NCBI GenBank assembly: GCA_033875255.1
Contig: JAWZSN010000040.1
Span: 1-26,080 of the forward strand
Length of the DNA stretch: 26,080 bases
Direction of reading: 5' to 3'
DNA from: Marinimicrococcus sp033875255
Lineage (GTDB): Bacteria; Pseudomonadota; Alphaproteobacteria; Geminicoccales; Geminicoccaceae
Position 1 is the stretch's first letter. Every line of letters starts with the position of its first letter. This document shows positions 1 through 7,325 of this stretch, in pieces. Under the pieces are notes generated by a model. That model ran no database searches. It worked only from the letters and a program-made list of their open reading frames with translations, and was not told the origin of the DNA. Both the position numbers and the translations under genes were made by a program.

Positions 1-66
1 GAAAAACTCGGCCGCCGCCTGCGCCGCCGCAAGCCGGGGCCGAAGGGGCAAGGCGAGGCGGCGTGA
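1..66 (+). pseudogene. 3' end of a REP-associated tyrosine transposase (RAYT), cut by window start
   Basis: The first 21 codons read in frame to a TGA at 64-66 and give EKLGRRLRRRKPGPKGQGEAA. This basic tail (LGRRLR..KPGPK) is typical of the C-terminus of REP-associated Y1 (HUH) transposases. The same tail recurs at 280-345, where about 19 further codons are visible. The catalytic HUH and Tyr motifs lie outside the window, so I cannot say whether this copy was intact upstream; it may be a genuine gene end rather than a pseudogene. The family call rests on the C-terminal motif only. Confidence 0.55.
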
Positions 67-95
67 GCACGGCACAGGCCGGTGCAGCGGGGGCA

Positions 96-111
96 ACCCG
101 CTTGTGCGGGT
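96..111. repeat. Perfect REP-like hairpin (6-bp stem, TTGT loop)
   Basis: ACCCGC TTGT GCGGGT forms a perfect stem 30 bases after the RAYT stop codon. The identical hairpin occurs at 375-390, again 30 bases after the second stop. This placement fits either a REP palindrome recognised by the transposase or a transcription terminator. There is no T-tract, so I favour a REP-like element. Confidence 0.45.
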
Positions 112-190
112 CTCGCTTCTGTCCGGCCTGGGCTGGCACAGGGCGAAAGGCGCGCTACGCTGCCGGAAGAGCAGGAGCAGGGTGAGGCGA

Positions 191-222
191 GGGGAATTGA
201 GTGATGTGTCCCCGTAATTCGG
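191..222. repeat. 32-bp GGGGA...TCCCC element, copy 1
   Basis: The element starts GGGGAATTGAGTGATGTGTC and continues CCCGTAATTCGG. It contains two nested inverted pairs, GGGGA/TCCCC and GAATT/AATTC. Identical copies occur at 470-501 and, lacking the last four bases, at 503-530. The reverse complement reads ACGGGGACACATCACTC... From memory, GGGGACA-type motifs of this sort are often found beside RAYT genes in proteobacteria. Confidence 0.85.
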
Positions 223-345
223 CGCGCCCAGCGCACCGGCCGCCCCCTCGGCGACGAATCGTTCCTTCTGGCGCTGGAGGAAAAGCTCGGCCGCCGCCTG
301 CGCCGCCGCAAGCCGGGGCCGAAGGGGCAAGGCGAGGCGGCGTGA
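223..345 (+). pseudogene. Second, truncated 3' end of a RAYT transposase
   Basis: From 223 the frame reads RAQRTGRPLGDESFLLALEE, then the same LGRRLRRRKPGPKGQGEAA tail as the first copy, ending at TGA 343-345. The RTGRPLG(D) motif followed by a basic KPGPK tail is characteristic of REP-associated tyrosine transposases. Only about 40 codons survive. The reading frame starts directly at the end of a 32-bp repeat element (191-222), with no start codon and no catalytic domain. This is a duplicated gene end, not a functional transposase. The codons shared with copy 1 are nearly identical (for example AAA versus AAG for the same Lys). Confidence 0.65.
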
Positions 346-501
346 GCACGGCACAGGCCGGTGCAGCGGGGACAACCCGCTTGTGCGGGTCTCGCTTCTG
401 TCCGGCCGGGGCTGGCACCGGGCGGAAGGCGCGCTACGCTGCCGGGAGAGCGGGAGCAGGGTGAGGCGGGGGGAATTGAGTGATGTGTCCCCGTAATTCG
501 G
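280..501. repeat. Direct tandem repeat, copy 2
   Basis: This is the second copy of the 279-bp periodic unit. Its hairpin lies at 375-390 and its terminal GGGGA element at 470-501. Differences from copy 1 are scattered point changes, such as GGGGGCAACC versus GGGGACAACC before the hairpin. That pattern fits an older tandem duplication or repeated REP-type insertion better than an assembly artefact. Confidence 0.9.
470..501. repeat. 32-bp GGGGA...TCCCC element, copy 2
   Basis: This copy is identical over the full 32 bases to 191-222. It closes the second 279-bp unit and is followed after a single base by the third copy. Confidence 0.85.
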
Positions 502-502
502 A

Positions 503-530
503 GGGGAATTGAGTGATGTGTCCCCGTAAT
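503..530. repeat. GGGGA...TCCCC element, copy 3 (28 bp)
   Basis: The first 28 bases of the element are repeated exactly, and the match stops at GTAAT. The sequence then changes to the 42-bp repeat that starts at 534. The tight head-to-tail spacing (1 bp after copy 2) resembles a REP/BIME-type array edge. Confidence 0.85.
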
Positions 531-533
531 ACG

Positions 534-575
534 CGATGAGGCAGAAGCTGAGATGGGCAACGACCGGCAGCATTA
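534..575. repeat. 42-bp direct repeat, copy 1, plus a partial third copy to 609
   Basis: The 42 bases beginning CGATGAGGCAGAAGCTGAGA are identical to 1200-1241. A further partial copy follows at 590-609 with one mismatch. It is preceded by a CGGCATAC motif (580-587) that is also found upstream of the second copy (1176-1183). The repeat lies about 60 bases before the likely start of the first AT-rich membrane-protein gene. Confidence 0.9.
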
Positions 576-611
576 AAACCGGCATACAGACGATGAGGCA
601 GAATCTGAGAA

Positions 612-878
612 ATGAGCCCCATCGGTGGACGTGACATGAAATTATTGTTTAAATCGTCGGCCATATCGATCGTGAAGTGGTTTACATTTGATATAGCTAT
701 GGCTACTTTTCTTAGATTTTTAGATAATTATATTTATATAGCTCCACTGACATGGTTCGCATTTTTGCCTGCGCTGATTGCAGCAGTTTCTTTATATCAG
801 ATGAATATTTCAAATAAATATCTTCGTTTCCTCATATTATTACCGATGTTTATTGTAAATATTAATATATTTCAGTAG
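612..878 (+). CDS. Small AT-rich membrane protein of unknown function
   Basis: The frame encodes 88 residues from the ATG at 612, or 80 from the ATG at 636 (MKLLFKSSA...). I think the latter is likelier because the first eight residues (MSPIGGRD) come from GC-rich repeat-like DNA and neither start has a strong ribosome site. The protein is strongly hydrophobic, with probable membrane segments around residues 19-35, 44-60 and 68-85 (long numbering). It is rich in Ile, Phe, Leu and Asn, and has a short Asn/Lys loop (MNISNKY). The DNA is markedly AT-rich, with TTA, ATA and AAT codons, unlike everything from 2600 onward, which points to foreign origin. It resembles the gene at 1377-1679 in size, composition and layout. 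I do not recognise a family. Confidence 0.5.
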   Translation: MSPIGGRDMKLLFKSSAISIVKWFTFDIAMATFLRFLDNYIYIAPLTWFAFLPALIAAVSLYQMNISNKYLRFLILLPMFIVNINIFQ

Positions 879-917
879 TAGCACGAAATTATCGTCTGAT
901 TGATCGTGAAGACACCT

Positions 918-946
918 GAAGCCGTGGCAGGAGATACGACGGCTTC
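918..946 (+). terminator. Possible hairpin terminator after the first AT-rich gene
   Basis: GAAGCCGT (918-925) pairs perfectly with ACGGCTTC (939-946) across a 13-base loop, 40 bases after the stop of the small membrane gene. The following bases are GGGTTTCT, so the T-run is weak and the loop is long. It could be a terminator for that gene or only an inverted repeat. Confidence 0.3.
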
Positions 947-1199
947 GGGTTTCTGGAGGCGCTGATATAGGGCGATCTGTTAGCCAAGATCGGGAGTCCG
1001 AACGACTTCGGGTTTGCGGACGCGGCCGGGGATGGAGAAGCAGCGTCTCAAGCCGATGATCGCGATGTGCCGGGGCGGCGGAGCTGTGTGCGAGGGCTGC
1101 GACCACGTCGGCTTCGGCCGGATGAGATGCCATTGGACGCCGCCGAAGAGCGGGGCCAGCATGGTCGGACAAAATCGGCATACCGGACGATGGGCCGGT

Positions 1200-1241
1200 C
1201 GATGAGGCAGAAGCTGAGATGGGCAACGACCGGCAGCATTA
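1200..1241. repeat. 42-bp direct repeat, copy 2
   Basis: This is an exact copy of 534-575. It lies about 135 bases before the start of the second AT-rich membrane-protein gene. The sequence on either side differs from copy 1, so the repeat itself is the conserved boundary. I see no open coding frame shared by both copies. Confidence 0.9.
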
Positions 1242-1376
1242 TCGCCAGCGACGGCATAACATGCCGGCAGGTGAGCCTTCAGAGGGACCGTGGCCCTGCA
1301 GGGCTATCGGCGCTGGATCAGAAAAGCGGATGATCAACATCATGAATAATAAATTCTTGATCAGGAGGTAATATTA

Positions 1377-1679
1377 ATGCGACTTCCAGCGAGCCGTACA
1401 GTGAGAATTTTATTGCTATTAGCAATAAATATATTTGTTTTGCTTTTTGTATATCCAATATTCAGTATTGCATACAAATCATACTATATACCTCATATCA
1501 TGGCGTGTTTTTTTGCATTCTTATTCGCTGAGTTAGCAAATTTCTCTTCAAAATCGGTGAAAATAGTTACTATATCAATGGTTGTAGTTGTCAATCTACT
1601 TATCGTTGCTATCGTGGATTTCGGTATCTATGAAGCAAATGAGTGTCTTGTGCCATGGCTGCCGGAATGCGGCTTTTAG
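1377..1679 (+). CDS. Small AT-rich membrane protein of unknown function (100 aa)
   Basis: The ATG at 1377 follows a strong Shine-Dalgarno, AGGAGGT at 1363-1369, with 7-base spacing, so the start is well supported. The product has a short basic N-terminus (MRLPASRTVR), hydrophobic stretches at about 10-30, 38-53 and 61-83, and a C-terminal tail with two Cys (ECLVPWLPECGF) that would face a soluble compartment. The gene is AT-rich, like the frame at 612-878, and has the same three-helix layout and length class. The two may be diverged relatives, although residue-level similarity by eye is weak. Its upstream sequence carries the second copy of the 42-bp repeat. I do not recognise a family; a small immunity-type or stress membrane protein is one guess. 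Confidence 0.7.
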   Translation: MRLPASRTVRILLLLAINIFVLLFVYPIFSIAYKSYYIPHIMACFFAFLFAELANFSSKSVKIVTISMVVVVNLLIVAIVDFGIYEANECLVPWLPECGF

Positions 1680-1875
1680 ATTGTGCGTCCGGTAGGACGA
1701 AGCAGCAAGAATGCCCATCGTTCCGACCACCCTTGCCACATGGACACCTCCGATAATTCCCGGTTCTCGACGCTTTGGTCGCGATTGCGGGCAGAGGTCG
1801 AGCGGCAGGTGTCCGAGCAGCGCTGCCCGAGCTGTCTTTTGGGGCTCTCACGCCTGATGTCCCTGCCATGTCCCG

Positions 1876-2619
1876 TCAGGCGGACGCAGCTCGCCCCTCG
1901 AGCCATCGGCCGAGATGGTAGGCGATGTTGGCCATGATCACGGTCGCCTCGGCGCGTTTGATGCCGATGCTGCGGATCATGAGCCTCATGCGATGCTTCT
2001 GCTGGGCGAAGACGTGCTCGATCTTGGCACGGACCACGGATTTCTTCGCGTTGGCCCTGGCGGTGCGCCTGGGCATCGGCTTGCCGGCGGGCTTGCGGCG
2101 GTGGCTATGGCTGCGCTTGCCGTGATCGGCCAGAAAGTCCTCGTTGGCCTTCGACCGGTAGGCGCTATCGGCCCACACCTCCGATGCTGTATTGCCCGGA
2201 TCGACGAGCCCTTCGCGCAGCCGGGCGCCGTCATGCGCCGCGGCGTCGGTGAGCTTGTGGCGGCGGATCAGGCCGTGCCGGCGGTCGATGCCGATGTGCG
2301 ATTTGTAGCCGAACGCCGGGATGGCGAGGTCGCGTCTGGCCGTCCCGTCGCTCCCGGCCTTGCCCTTCGAGGTCTTGAGGGTCCAGCGGGCGTCGGTGTC
2401 CTTCTGCGCCGCCTTCGCCGGCTTGTCGGGCCAGATCTCGGCCGCCTTCCTGCCGGCCCTGATCGCCGCTTTCCCGGCCTCGGTGTTGCGCTGCCGTGGG
2501 GCTGCCACCAGGCTGGCATCGCGCTGCAGCACGATATGGCCGATCATCCGCGCGTGGTTGGCGGCAGTCGTGGAGAATCCGGGATACAGGCTCGTGAGCA
2601 GACCCAGGGCGGCAAGCAC
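1876..2619 (-). pseudogene. Truncated IS5-family transposase with a replaced N-terminus
   Basis: From about residue 34 (position 2520 downward) the frame matches the C-terminal two-thirds of IS5-group DDE transposases. The matching motifs are DASLVAAPRQRNTEAGKAAI, DARWTLK, AFGYKSHIGIDRRHGLIRR, DAAAHDGARL, VWADSAYRS, KPMPRRTARAN and a C-terminal VEHVFA-like EHVFAQQKHRM block followed by MANIAYHLGRWLEG. The family usually has about 100 further N-terminal residues. Here they are missing, and the 33 preceding residues (MLAALGLLTSLYPGFSTTAA...) are unrelated and hydrophobic. Catalytic Asp (in VWAD) and Glu (in EHVFA) candidates remain, but the first Asp region sits at the break. I take it as a dead remnant; terminal inverted repeats were not found. 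Confidence 0.8.
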
Positions 2620-3258
2620 GGTGATCAGCGCGAAGCCGCGGGTGCGCGCCCTTGCGGCTTGCGCCGGCCGCCTGTCTGGCCCCTGACGGCTGGTGCCGCA
2701 ATCGCTTGGGGAACGAGCCTGCGCCCGTTCACCGGATCTTCACCGCTCCCCACCATCCTGCTGGGGTGGGACTCCGCGGCCACGAGACCCTGCGGCCGCA
2801 CCTCTCCCACCATCCGTGAGCATGCCACGACGAAGGTTGAGGAACCGTGAACCGTCCGCGCAGGCCTGTCCGGCGACCTACGGCGTTCACGCCGTCTTGA
2901 CCCGGACCCGCCATGCTTCTGGGGTCGGATTTTGATGCCGCAGAACCTTGGGGCACGCCTCTTCCACCAGAAGAGACCATGGCCTGGCAGAGATTGAAGA
3001 GTCGTGAGCCGGGACGGGCGGCTCTCTGCCATCGCGGCCCCTGCATGGTCGCCTGGCCCGTCGTTGGCACCCTGCGGAGGCCGGCTACCCCACACCGTGC
3101 GGTGACGGCTGCAGCACGATCCGCAAGGAGGCGCTGGCAGGGGCTGGGGAGCAGCGGGCTGCAGCCGGTGCGCGTATCGATCTCACCCTGGCACCAGCCG
3201 GCGGGATGAAGGGGCGGCGGCGCCCGCCCGAGCGCCGTCGCCGAGGTCCGGGCCGGCG
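2620..3258. other. About 640 bp without a supportable gene
   Basis: The region lies between the IS5 remnant and the dnaE2 stop. Open frames exist on both strands, but they are GC-rich shadows without motifs. Two related 15-20 bp stretches occur (CTCCCCACCATCCTG near 2747 and CTCTCCCACCATCCGTGAG near 2802), as an imperfect direct repeat. On the minus strand, 2530-2665 reads TRGFALITVLAALGLLTSLY in the frame that runs into the IS5 remnant. I see no RNA gene. Confidence 0.5.
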
Positions 3259-6200
3259 TCAGCGGAAGTTGCGGCCGTCGGGGATGGCCTCGCGGGCCTC
3301 GCGCATTTCGCGGGTCTCGTGGCGGAACTCGCCGGCGCGGGACATCATGCCGTCCATGAGGTGCGGGTCGAGGCCGTGCTGCTTCAGGCGGGCGAGCTCG
3401 CCGCCGAGATCGGCCAGCCGCTCGGCCACCACGTGGATGACCCGGCCCTCGCGCTGCAGCGTGCCGGTGACCGCCAGCAGCCGGGCGGTCATCACCGTGG
3501 CGCGGAAGCGCTCGAAGACGCTGGGCCAGAGCACGATATTGGCAAAGCCGGTCTCGTCCTCGAGGGTGGCGAAGACCACGCCCTGGGCACTGCCCGGCCG
3601 CTGGCGCACCAGCACGAGCCCGGCCACCGCCACCCGCCGCCCCGGGGCGGCGTCCCAGAGCTCGCGGGCGGTGATCAGCCGGCGCGCCGCGAGCCTGCCG
3701 CGCAGCAGGGCCAAAGGATGCGCCTTCAGGGAGAGGCGCAGCGTCGCGTAGTCCTCGATCACCTGCTCGCCCAGCGGCATCTCGGGCAGCTCCAGCCAGG
3801 GCTCCTCGCCTTCCACCGGCGGCAGGTTGGAGCCCGGGGGCATCTGCGCCTGCGCGAACTCGAAGAGCGGCAGGGAGGTGTCCTTGAGGGCCTGCACCGC
3901 CCAGAGCGCCTGGCGGCGGTCCATGCCCAGCGAGCGGAAGGCGTCCGCCTCGGCGAGGCGGATCAGGGTGGCCCGCCGCACGCCCGCGCGCCGCCTCACC
4001 TCCTCCACCGAGCGGTAGGGCTTGAGCCGTGCCGCCACCAGCCGCCGCCCCTCCTCCAGGGCGAGGCCACGGACCTGCCGCAGCCCGAGCCGCACCGCGG
4101 TCTTGAGGGGCCCGCGGCGCATCAAAGGCTCCAGCGTGCAGTCCCAGTAGCTGTGGTTGACGTCCACCGGGCGCGCCTCGACGCCGTGGTCCACGGCATC
4201 GCGCACGAGCTGGGCGGGGGCGTAGAAGCCCATGGGCTGGGCGTTGAGGATGGCGGCGCAGAAGACGTCGGGATAATGGCACTTGAGCCAGGCGGAGACG
4301 TAGACGAGGAGCGCGAAGCTCGCCGCGTGGCTCTCGGGAAAGCCGTAATAGCCGAAGCCCTCGATCTGCCGGAAGCAGCGCTCGGCGAACTCGGCGTCGT
4401 AGCCGCGCGCGGCCATGCCCCGGATGAGCATCTCCCTGTAGCGGTCGAGAGCGCCCTTGCGGCGGAAGGCCGCCATGGCCCGGCGCAGCCCGTCGGCCTG
4501 GGCCGGGGTGAAGCCGGCGGCCACCATGGCGATGCGCATGGCCTGCTCCTGGAAGAGCGGCACGCCCAGGGTCTTGCCCAGCACCTCCTCGAGCTCGCGG
4601 GAGGGGAACTCCACCGGCTCCCTGCCCTCGCGGCGGCGCAGATAGGGATGGACCATGTCGCCCTGGATCGGCCCCGGCCGGACGATCGCCACCTCGATCA
4701 CCAGATCGTAGAAGGTGCGCGGCTTGAGGCGCGGCAGCATCGACATCTGCGCCCGGCTCTCTACCTGGAAGACGCCGATGGAATCGGCATCCGAGAGCAT
4801 CTCGTAGACCGCCGGATCCTCGGCCGGGACGCGGGCGAGGTCGAGGTCGATGCCGTAATGCGCGCGCAGAAGCTCGAAGCTGCGGCGGATGCACGAGAGC
4901 ATGCCCAGCGCCAGGACGTCGATCTTGAGCATGCGGAGCGCGTCGAGATCGTCCTTGTCCCACTCCACCACCGTGCGCTCGGGCATGGCGGCGTTCTCGA
5001 TGGGCACGAGCTGGCGCAGCGGGCTTTTCGCGATCACGAAGCCGCCCACGTGCTGGGAGAGATGGCGGGGGAAGTCCATGAGCTCGAAGGCGAGCTCGAG
5101 GGTGCGGGCCAGCGCCGGGTCGGAGGGGTCGAGCCCCGCCTCGCGCATCGCCGCCACGTGAAAGCCCTCGCGGCTCACCCCCCAGACGGTGCGCGAGAGC
5201 GCGTCCTGCACGTCCGCCGAGAGGCCCATCACCTTGGCCACCTCGCGCAGGGCACTCTTGGAGCGAAAGCGGATCACGGTGGCCGCCAGGGCCGCGTGGT
5301 CGCGGCCATAGGTGGCGTAGATGTGCTGGATCACCTCCTCGCGCCGCTCGTGCTCGAAGTCGACGTCGATGTCGGGGGGCTCGTCGCGCTCGGCCGAGAC
5401 GAAGCGCTCGAAGAGCACGTCCATGCGGGCCGGGTCCACCGAGGTGATGCCCAGCGCGTAGCAGACCGCGGAATTGGCGGCCGAGCCGCGGCCCTGGCAG
5501 AGGATGCCGCGCGAGCGGGCGAACTGCACGATGTCGTGGACGGTGAGGAAATAGGGCGCGTAGCGCAGCTCCGCGATGAGCTCCAGCTCGCGGGCGAGGA
5601 GCTGGCGGACCTTCTCGGGCAGATGGTCGGGGTAGCGCTCGGCGGCACCGGCCCAGCTGCGCCGCGCCAGCTCCTCGTCCGGGGTGCGGCCCTCGTAGGA
5701 GTCCTGGACGGGGTAGTCGTAGGCCAGCTCGTCGAGGGAGAAGCGGCAGCGCTCGAGGATCTCCAGCGAGCTTTCCAGTGCCCCCGGATGACCGCGGAAC
5801 AGGCGCGCCATCTCGGCCGGCGGCTTGAGATGGCGCTCGGCATTGGCGAAGAGGTGCCGGCCCGCCTCGGCGATGGTGCAGTGCTCGCGGATGCAGGTGA
5901 GCACGTCCTGCAGGCGGCGGCGGGCGGGGTCGTGGCAGTGCGCGTCGTTGGTGGCGAGCAGCCGCACCGAGGCGTCCCGCGCCATGCCGGCCAAAAGATC
6001 GATCCGCGCCTCATCGTCGCCGCGATAGAGGTGGCTCGCGGCTAGGAAGAGGTCGCGCCCCAGATGCCCTCGCAGGTGACGCAGCAATCCTGCGAACGCC
6101 TCGCCCGGCTCGTCCGGCGGCAGCAGGGCCAGGACCTGCCCCTCGGCATGGGCCAGCACGTCGTCCAGCGTCAGCGTGCAGGCGGCCTTGGCGGCGCGCC

Positions 6201-6489
6201 GCTTGCCCAGGGTGAGGAGCGAGGAGAGCCTGCCATAGGCGGCGCGGTCGCGGGGCCAGCAGAGCAGCGCGGTGCCGTCCACCAGATCGAGCCTGCAGCC
6301 CGGCACGAAGCGCAGGCCCAGCTCTTTCGCTCGCCCGTGCGCGCGCACCAGACCGGCAAAGCTGTTGCGGTCGGTGAGCGCCAGGCCCGCAAGGCCCAGC
6401 GCATGGGCGCGCTCCACCAGCTCCTCGGGATGCGCGGCGCCGCGCAGGAAGCTGAAGTTCGAGGTGGTCTGGAGCTCGGCGTAGGCCAT
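3259..6489 (-). CDS. dnaE2: Error-prone DNA polymerase DnaE2 (ImuC), C-family polymerase
   Basis: This 1076-residue protein is full length for the family. It is the catalytic polymerase of the SOS mutasome, which copies past lesions together with ImuA and ImuB. Visible parts are the PHP domain from residue 7 (TTSNFSFLRGAAHPEEL, with Asn where replicative DnaE has His, as usual in DnaE2), GRGSAANS at 333-340, the PDIDVDF catalytic aspartate motif at 372-378, and a later KIDVLALGML supplying the third Asp. A C-terminal OB fold follows (VAGLVLVRQRPGSAQGVVF...). The ATG at 6489 begins MAYAELQTTSNFSFLR, the normal family start. The bases just upstream are pyrimidine-rich with no Shine-Dalgarno, and the vapC stop is only 6 nt away, so translation is probably coupled to vapC. 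It belongs to the imuA-imuB operon but is separated from it by vapBC. Confidence 0.97.
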   Translation of the reverse strand: MAYAELQTTSNFSFLRGAAHPEELVERAHALGLAGLALTDRNSFAGLVRAHGRAKELGLRFVPGCRLDLVDGTALLCWPRDRAAYGRLSSLLTLGKRRAAKAACTLTLDDVLAHAEGQVLALLPPDEPGEAFAGLLRHLRGHLGRDLFLAASHLYRGDDEARIDLLAGMARDASVRLLATNDAHCHDPARRRLQDVLTCIREHCTIAEAGRHLFANAERHLKPPAEMARLFRGHPGALESSLEILERCRFSLDELAYDYPVQDSYEGRTPDEELARRSWAGAAERYPDHLPEKVRQLLARELELIAELRYAPYFLTVHDIVQFARSRGILCQGRGSAANSAVCYALGITSVDPARMDVLFERFVSAERDEPPDIDVDFEHERREEVIQHIYATYGRDHAALAATVIRFRSKSALREVAKVMGLSADVQDALSRTVWGVSREGFHVAAMREAGLDPSDPALARTLELAFELMDFPRHLSQHVGGFVIAKSPLRQLVPIENAAMPERTVVEWDKDDLDALRMLKIDVLALGMLSCIRRSFELLRAHYGIDLDLARVPAEDPAVYEMLSDADSIGVFQVESRAQMSMLPRLKPRTFYDLVIEVAIVRPGPIQGDMVHPYLRRREGREPVEFPSRELEEVLGKTLGVPLFQEQAMRIAMVAAGFTPAQADGLRRAMAAFRRKGALDRYREMLIRGMAARGYDAEFAERCFRQIEGFGYYGFPESHAASFALLVYVSAWLKCHYPDVFCAAILNAQPMGFYAPAQLVRDAVDHGVEARPVDVNHSYWDCTLEPLMRRGPLKTAVRLGLRQVRGLALEEGRRLVAARLKPYRSVEEVRRRAGVRRATLIRLAEADAFRSLGMDRRQALWAVQALKDTSLPLFEFAQAQMPPGSNLPPVEGEEPWLELPEMPLGEQVIEDYATLRLSLKAHPLALLRGRLAARRLITARELWDAAPGRRVAVAGLVLVRQRPGSAQGVVFATLEDETGFANIVLWPSVFERFRATVMTARLLAVTGTLQREGRVIHVVAERLADLGGELARLKQHGLDPHLMDGMMSRAGEFRHETREMREAREAIPDGRNFR

Positions 6490-6495
6490 GGGGGC

Positions 6496-6936
6496 TCAGG
6501 AGGCGGCAGCGGGCAGGATCGAGGCGATCTCCCGCACCGGGACGAGCCGGACCGGCAGGCCGAGCCGCGCCATCTTCGCCACCAGCTTCTCGTCGCCCGT
6601 CACCAGCGGAGCGTCGAACTGCACCGCCAGCGCGAGATAGACGCAGTCATGGACGCCGTGCCGTGCCGCCAGCGCCAGCTCGAAGGCGGCGGCGAGGAGC
6701 GGCGGCGAGGGGTGAAGGACGAGGCCGGCCGCCTCGAAGGTCGCGATGGCGGCACGCGCCTCGGCCTCCGCCACCTCGCCCCGCCGGCAGCGCTTGGCGA
6801 GCACGCCGCGAAGCTCGAGCGCCAGGATGTCGGGCGCGGCCAGCCGCTCGCGATGCGCGAGCAGCGCCAGCGCCTCCTCCTGCCAGGGCTCCGGCAGGAA
6901 CCACTTGGCGACGGCGCTGGCATCGACGACGATCAA
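6496..6936 (-). CDS. vapC: VapC-type PIN-domain toxin (ribonuclease)
   Basis: The 146-residue PIN domain starts (M)IVVDASAVAKWF. Acidic residues fall at the positions used by PIN nucleases for metal: D5 (VVDAS), E41 (LALELRG), D97 (GVHDCVYLALA) and D115 (VTGDEKL). VapC toxins cleave RNA, often initiator tRNA or rRNA, when the antitoxin is lost. No ATG is available. The TTG at 6934-6936 overlaps the antitoxin stop as TTGA and has GGAAGG just upstream, so I use it. The stop is 6 nt before the dnaE2 start. The gene lies inside the imuA-imuB-dnaE2 operon, which is unusual. All catalytic acids are present, so the toxin looks intact. Confidence 0.9.
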   Translation of the reverse strand: MIVVDASAVAKWFLPEPWQEEALALLAHRERLAAPDILALELRGVLAKRCRRGEVAEAEARAAIATFEAAGLVLHPSPPLLAAAFELALAARHGVHDCVYLALAVQFDAPLVTGDEKLVAKMARLGLPVRLVPVREIASILPAAAS

Positions 6937-7259
6937 AGCCCTTCCCGGTCCATGTCGAGGAGCCCGGCGCTCTCCCCGAGCGACCGGCCTTCGCGCTGCG
7001 CCAGGATGCGTTCGGAGATCGCCCTCATGCGATCCCGCAGCTCGGCGCTGTCGGTCTGGGGCACGGCAGGCGTCATCGCCGCCACCTTGTCGACCAGCTC
7101 GAGAAGCCGCCCCAGGTCGGGCTCGTCCTGGCCGGGCTGCACCGCGCGGCCCAGCAGCTCGCGCACCTCCGCCTCCAGCGAGCGGTTGTGGGCCCTGGCC
7201 CGGGCCTTGAGGCGCTCCAGCGTCTCCTCGGGCAGGTTGCGCACCGTCAGCGTCGCCAT
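6933..7259 (-). CDS. vapB: VapB/FitA-type ribbon-helix-helix antitoxin
   Basis: The 108-residue product begins MATLTVRNLPEETLERLKAR, then ARAHNRSLEAEVRELL. This is a ribbon-helix-helix DNA-binding domain of the FitA/VapB class: a short beta strand followed by two helices in the first 40 residues. The rest should be the flexible region that wraps around the toxin. Such antitoxins neutralise the partner PIN toxin and bind palindromes in their own promoter. The gene overlaps vapC at TTGA, and a perfect palindrome lies 46 bp upstream (7305-7325). The 108-residue length is somewhat longer than typical VapB proteins of about 70-90 residues. Confidence 0.88.
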   Translation of the reverse strand: MATLTVRNLPEETLERLKARARAHNRSLEAEVRELLGRAVQPGQDEPDLGRLLELVDKVAAMTPAVPQTDSAELRDRMRAISERILAQREGRSLGESAGLLDMDREGL

Positions 7260-7304
7260 GATCCGTTCTCCCGGATGCCCTGCCGCATCCCTGTGCAAGC
7301 CCCG

Positions 7305-7325
7305 ATGCATGCATTGTGCATGCAT
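7305..7325. promoter_or_regulatory. Perfect 9+9 bp palindrome, probable VapBC operator
   Basis: ATGCATGCA (7305-7313) and TGCATGCAT (7317-7325) form a perfect inverted repeat around TTG. It sits in the only gap of this operon (7260-7345), 46 bp before vapB and just after the imuB stop. RHH antitoxins bind short palindromes of this kind, so this is the natural autoregulatory site. An internal promoter for vapBC-dnaE2 is therefore likely here. No clear -35/-10 pair stands out. Confidence 0.65.

Larger units (their letters stand above)
1..222. repeat. Direct tandem repeat, copy 1 (period 279 bp; truncated by window start)
   Basis: Positions 1-222 align base for base with 280-501 at an offset of exactly 279, with roughly a dozen substitutions and no indels that I can see. 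The unit contains the RAYT 3' end, a perfect hairpin (ACCCGC-TTGT-GCGGGT, 96-111), a GC-rich spacer, and the 32-bp GGGGA element at its end (191-222). Confidence 0.9.
879..1376. other. Stretch without a supportable gene between the two AT-rich genes
   Basis: Apart from the inverted repeat at 918-946 and the 42-bp repeat at 1200-1241, I see no gene here. Several short frames are open on both strands between 980 and 1333, but none has a recognisable motif, a good start or codon bias. GC content returns to the high background from about 950 to 1320 and drops again just before the second AT-rich gene. Confidence 0.5.

Noticed and set aside
1915..2850. A 311-codon plus-strand frame over the IS5 remnant
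   Set aside because: The minus strand carries clear IS5 transposase motifs, and the plus frame is its complement.
2690..3200. Possible group II intron or structured RNA in the gene-poor gap
   Set aside because: I looked for a domain V-like hairpin and a GUGYG start and found neither on either strand.
2729..4963. A 744-codon minus-strand frame overlapping the end of dnaE2
   Set aside because: It is another-frame shadow of dnaE2 with Arg/Pro/Gly-rich composition and no family motif.
3319..6045. A 908-codon open frame on the plus strand opposite dnaE2
   Set aside because: It is a GC-rich antisense shadow, full of His, Arg, Ala and Gly with no motif, while the minus strand encodes an unmistakable DnaE2.
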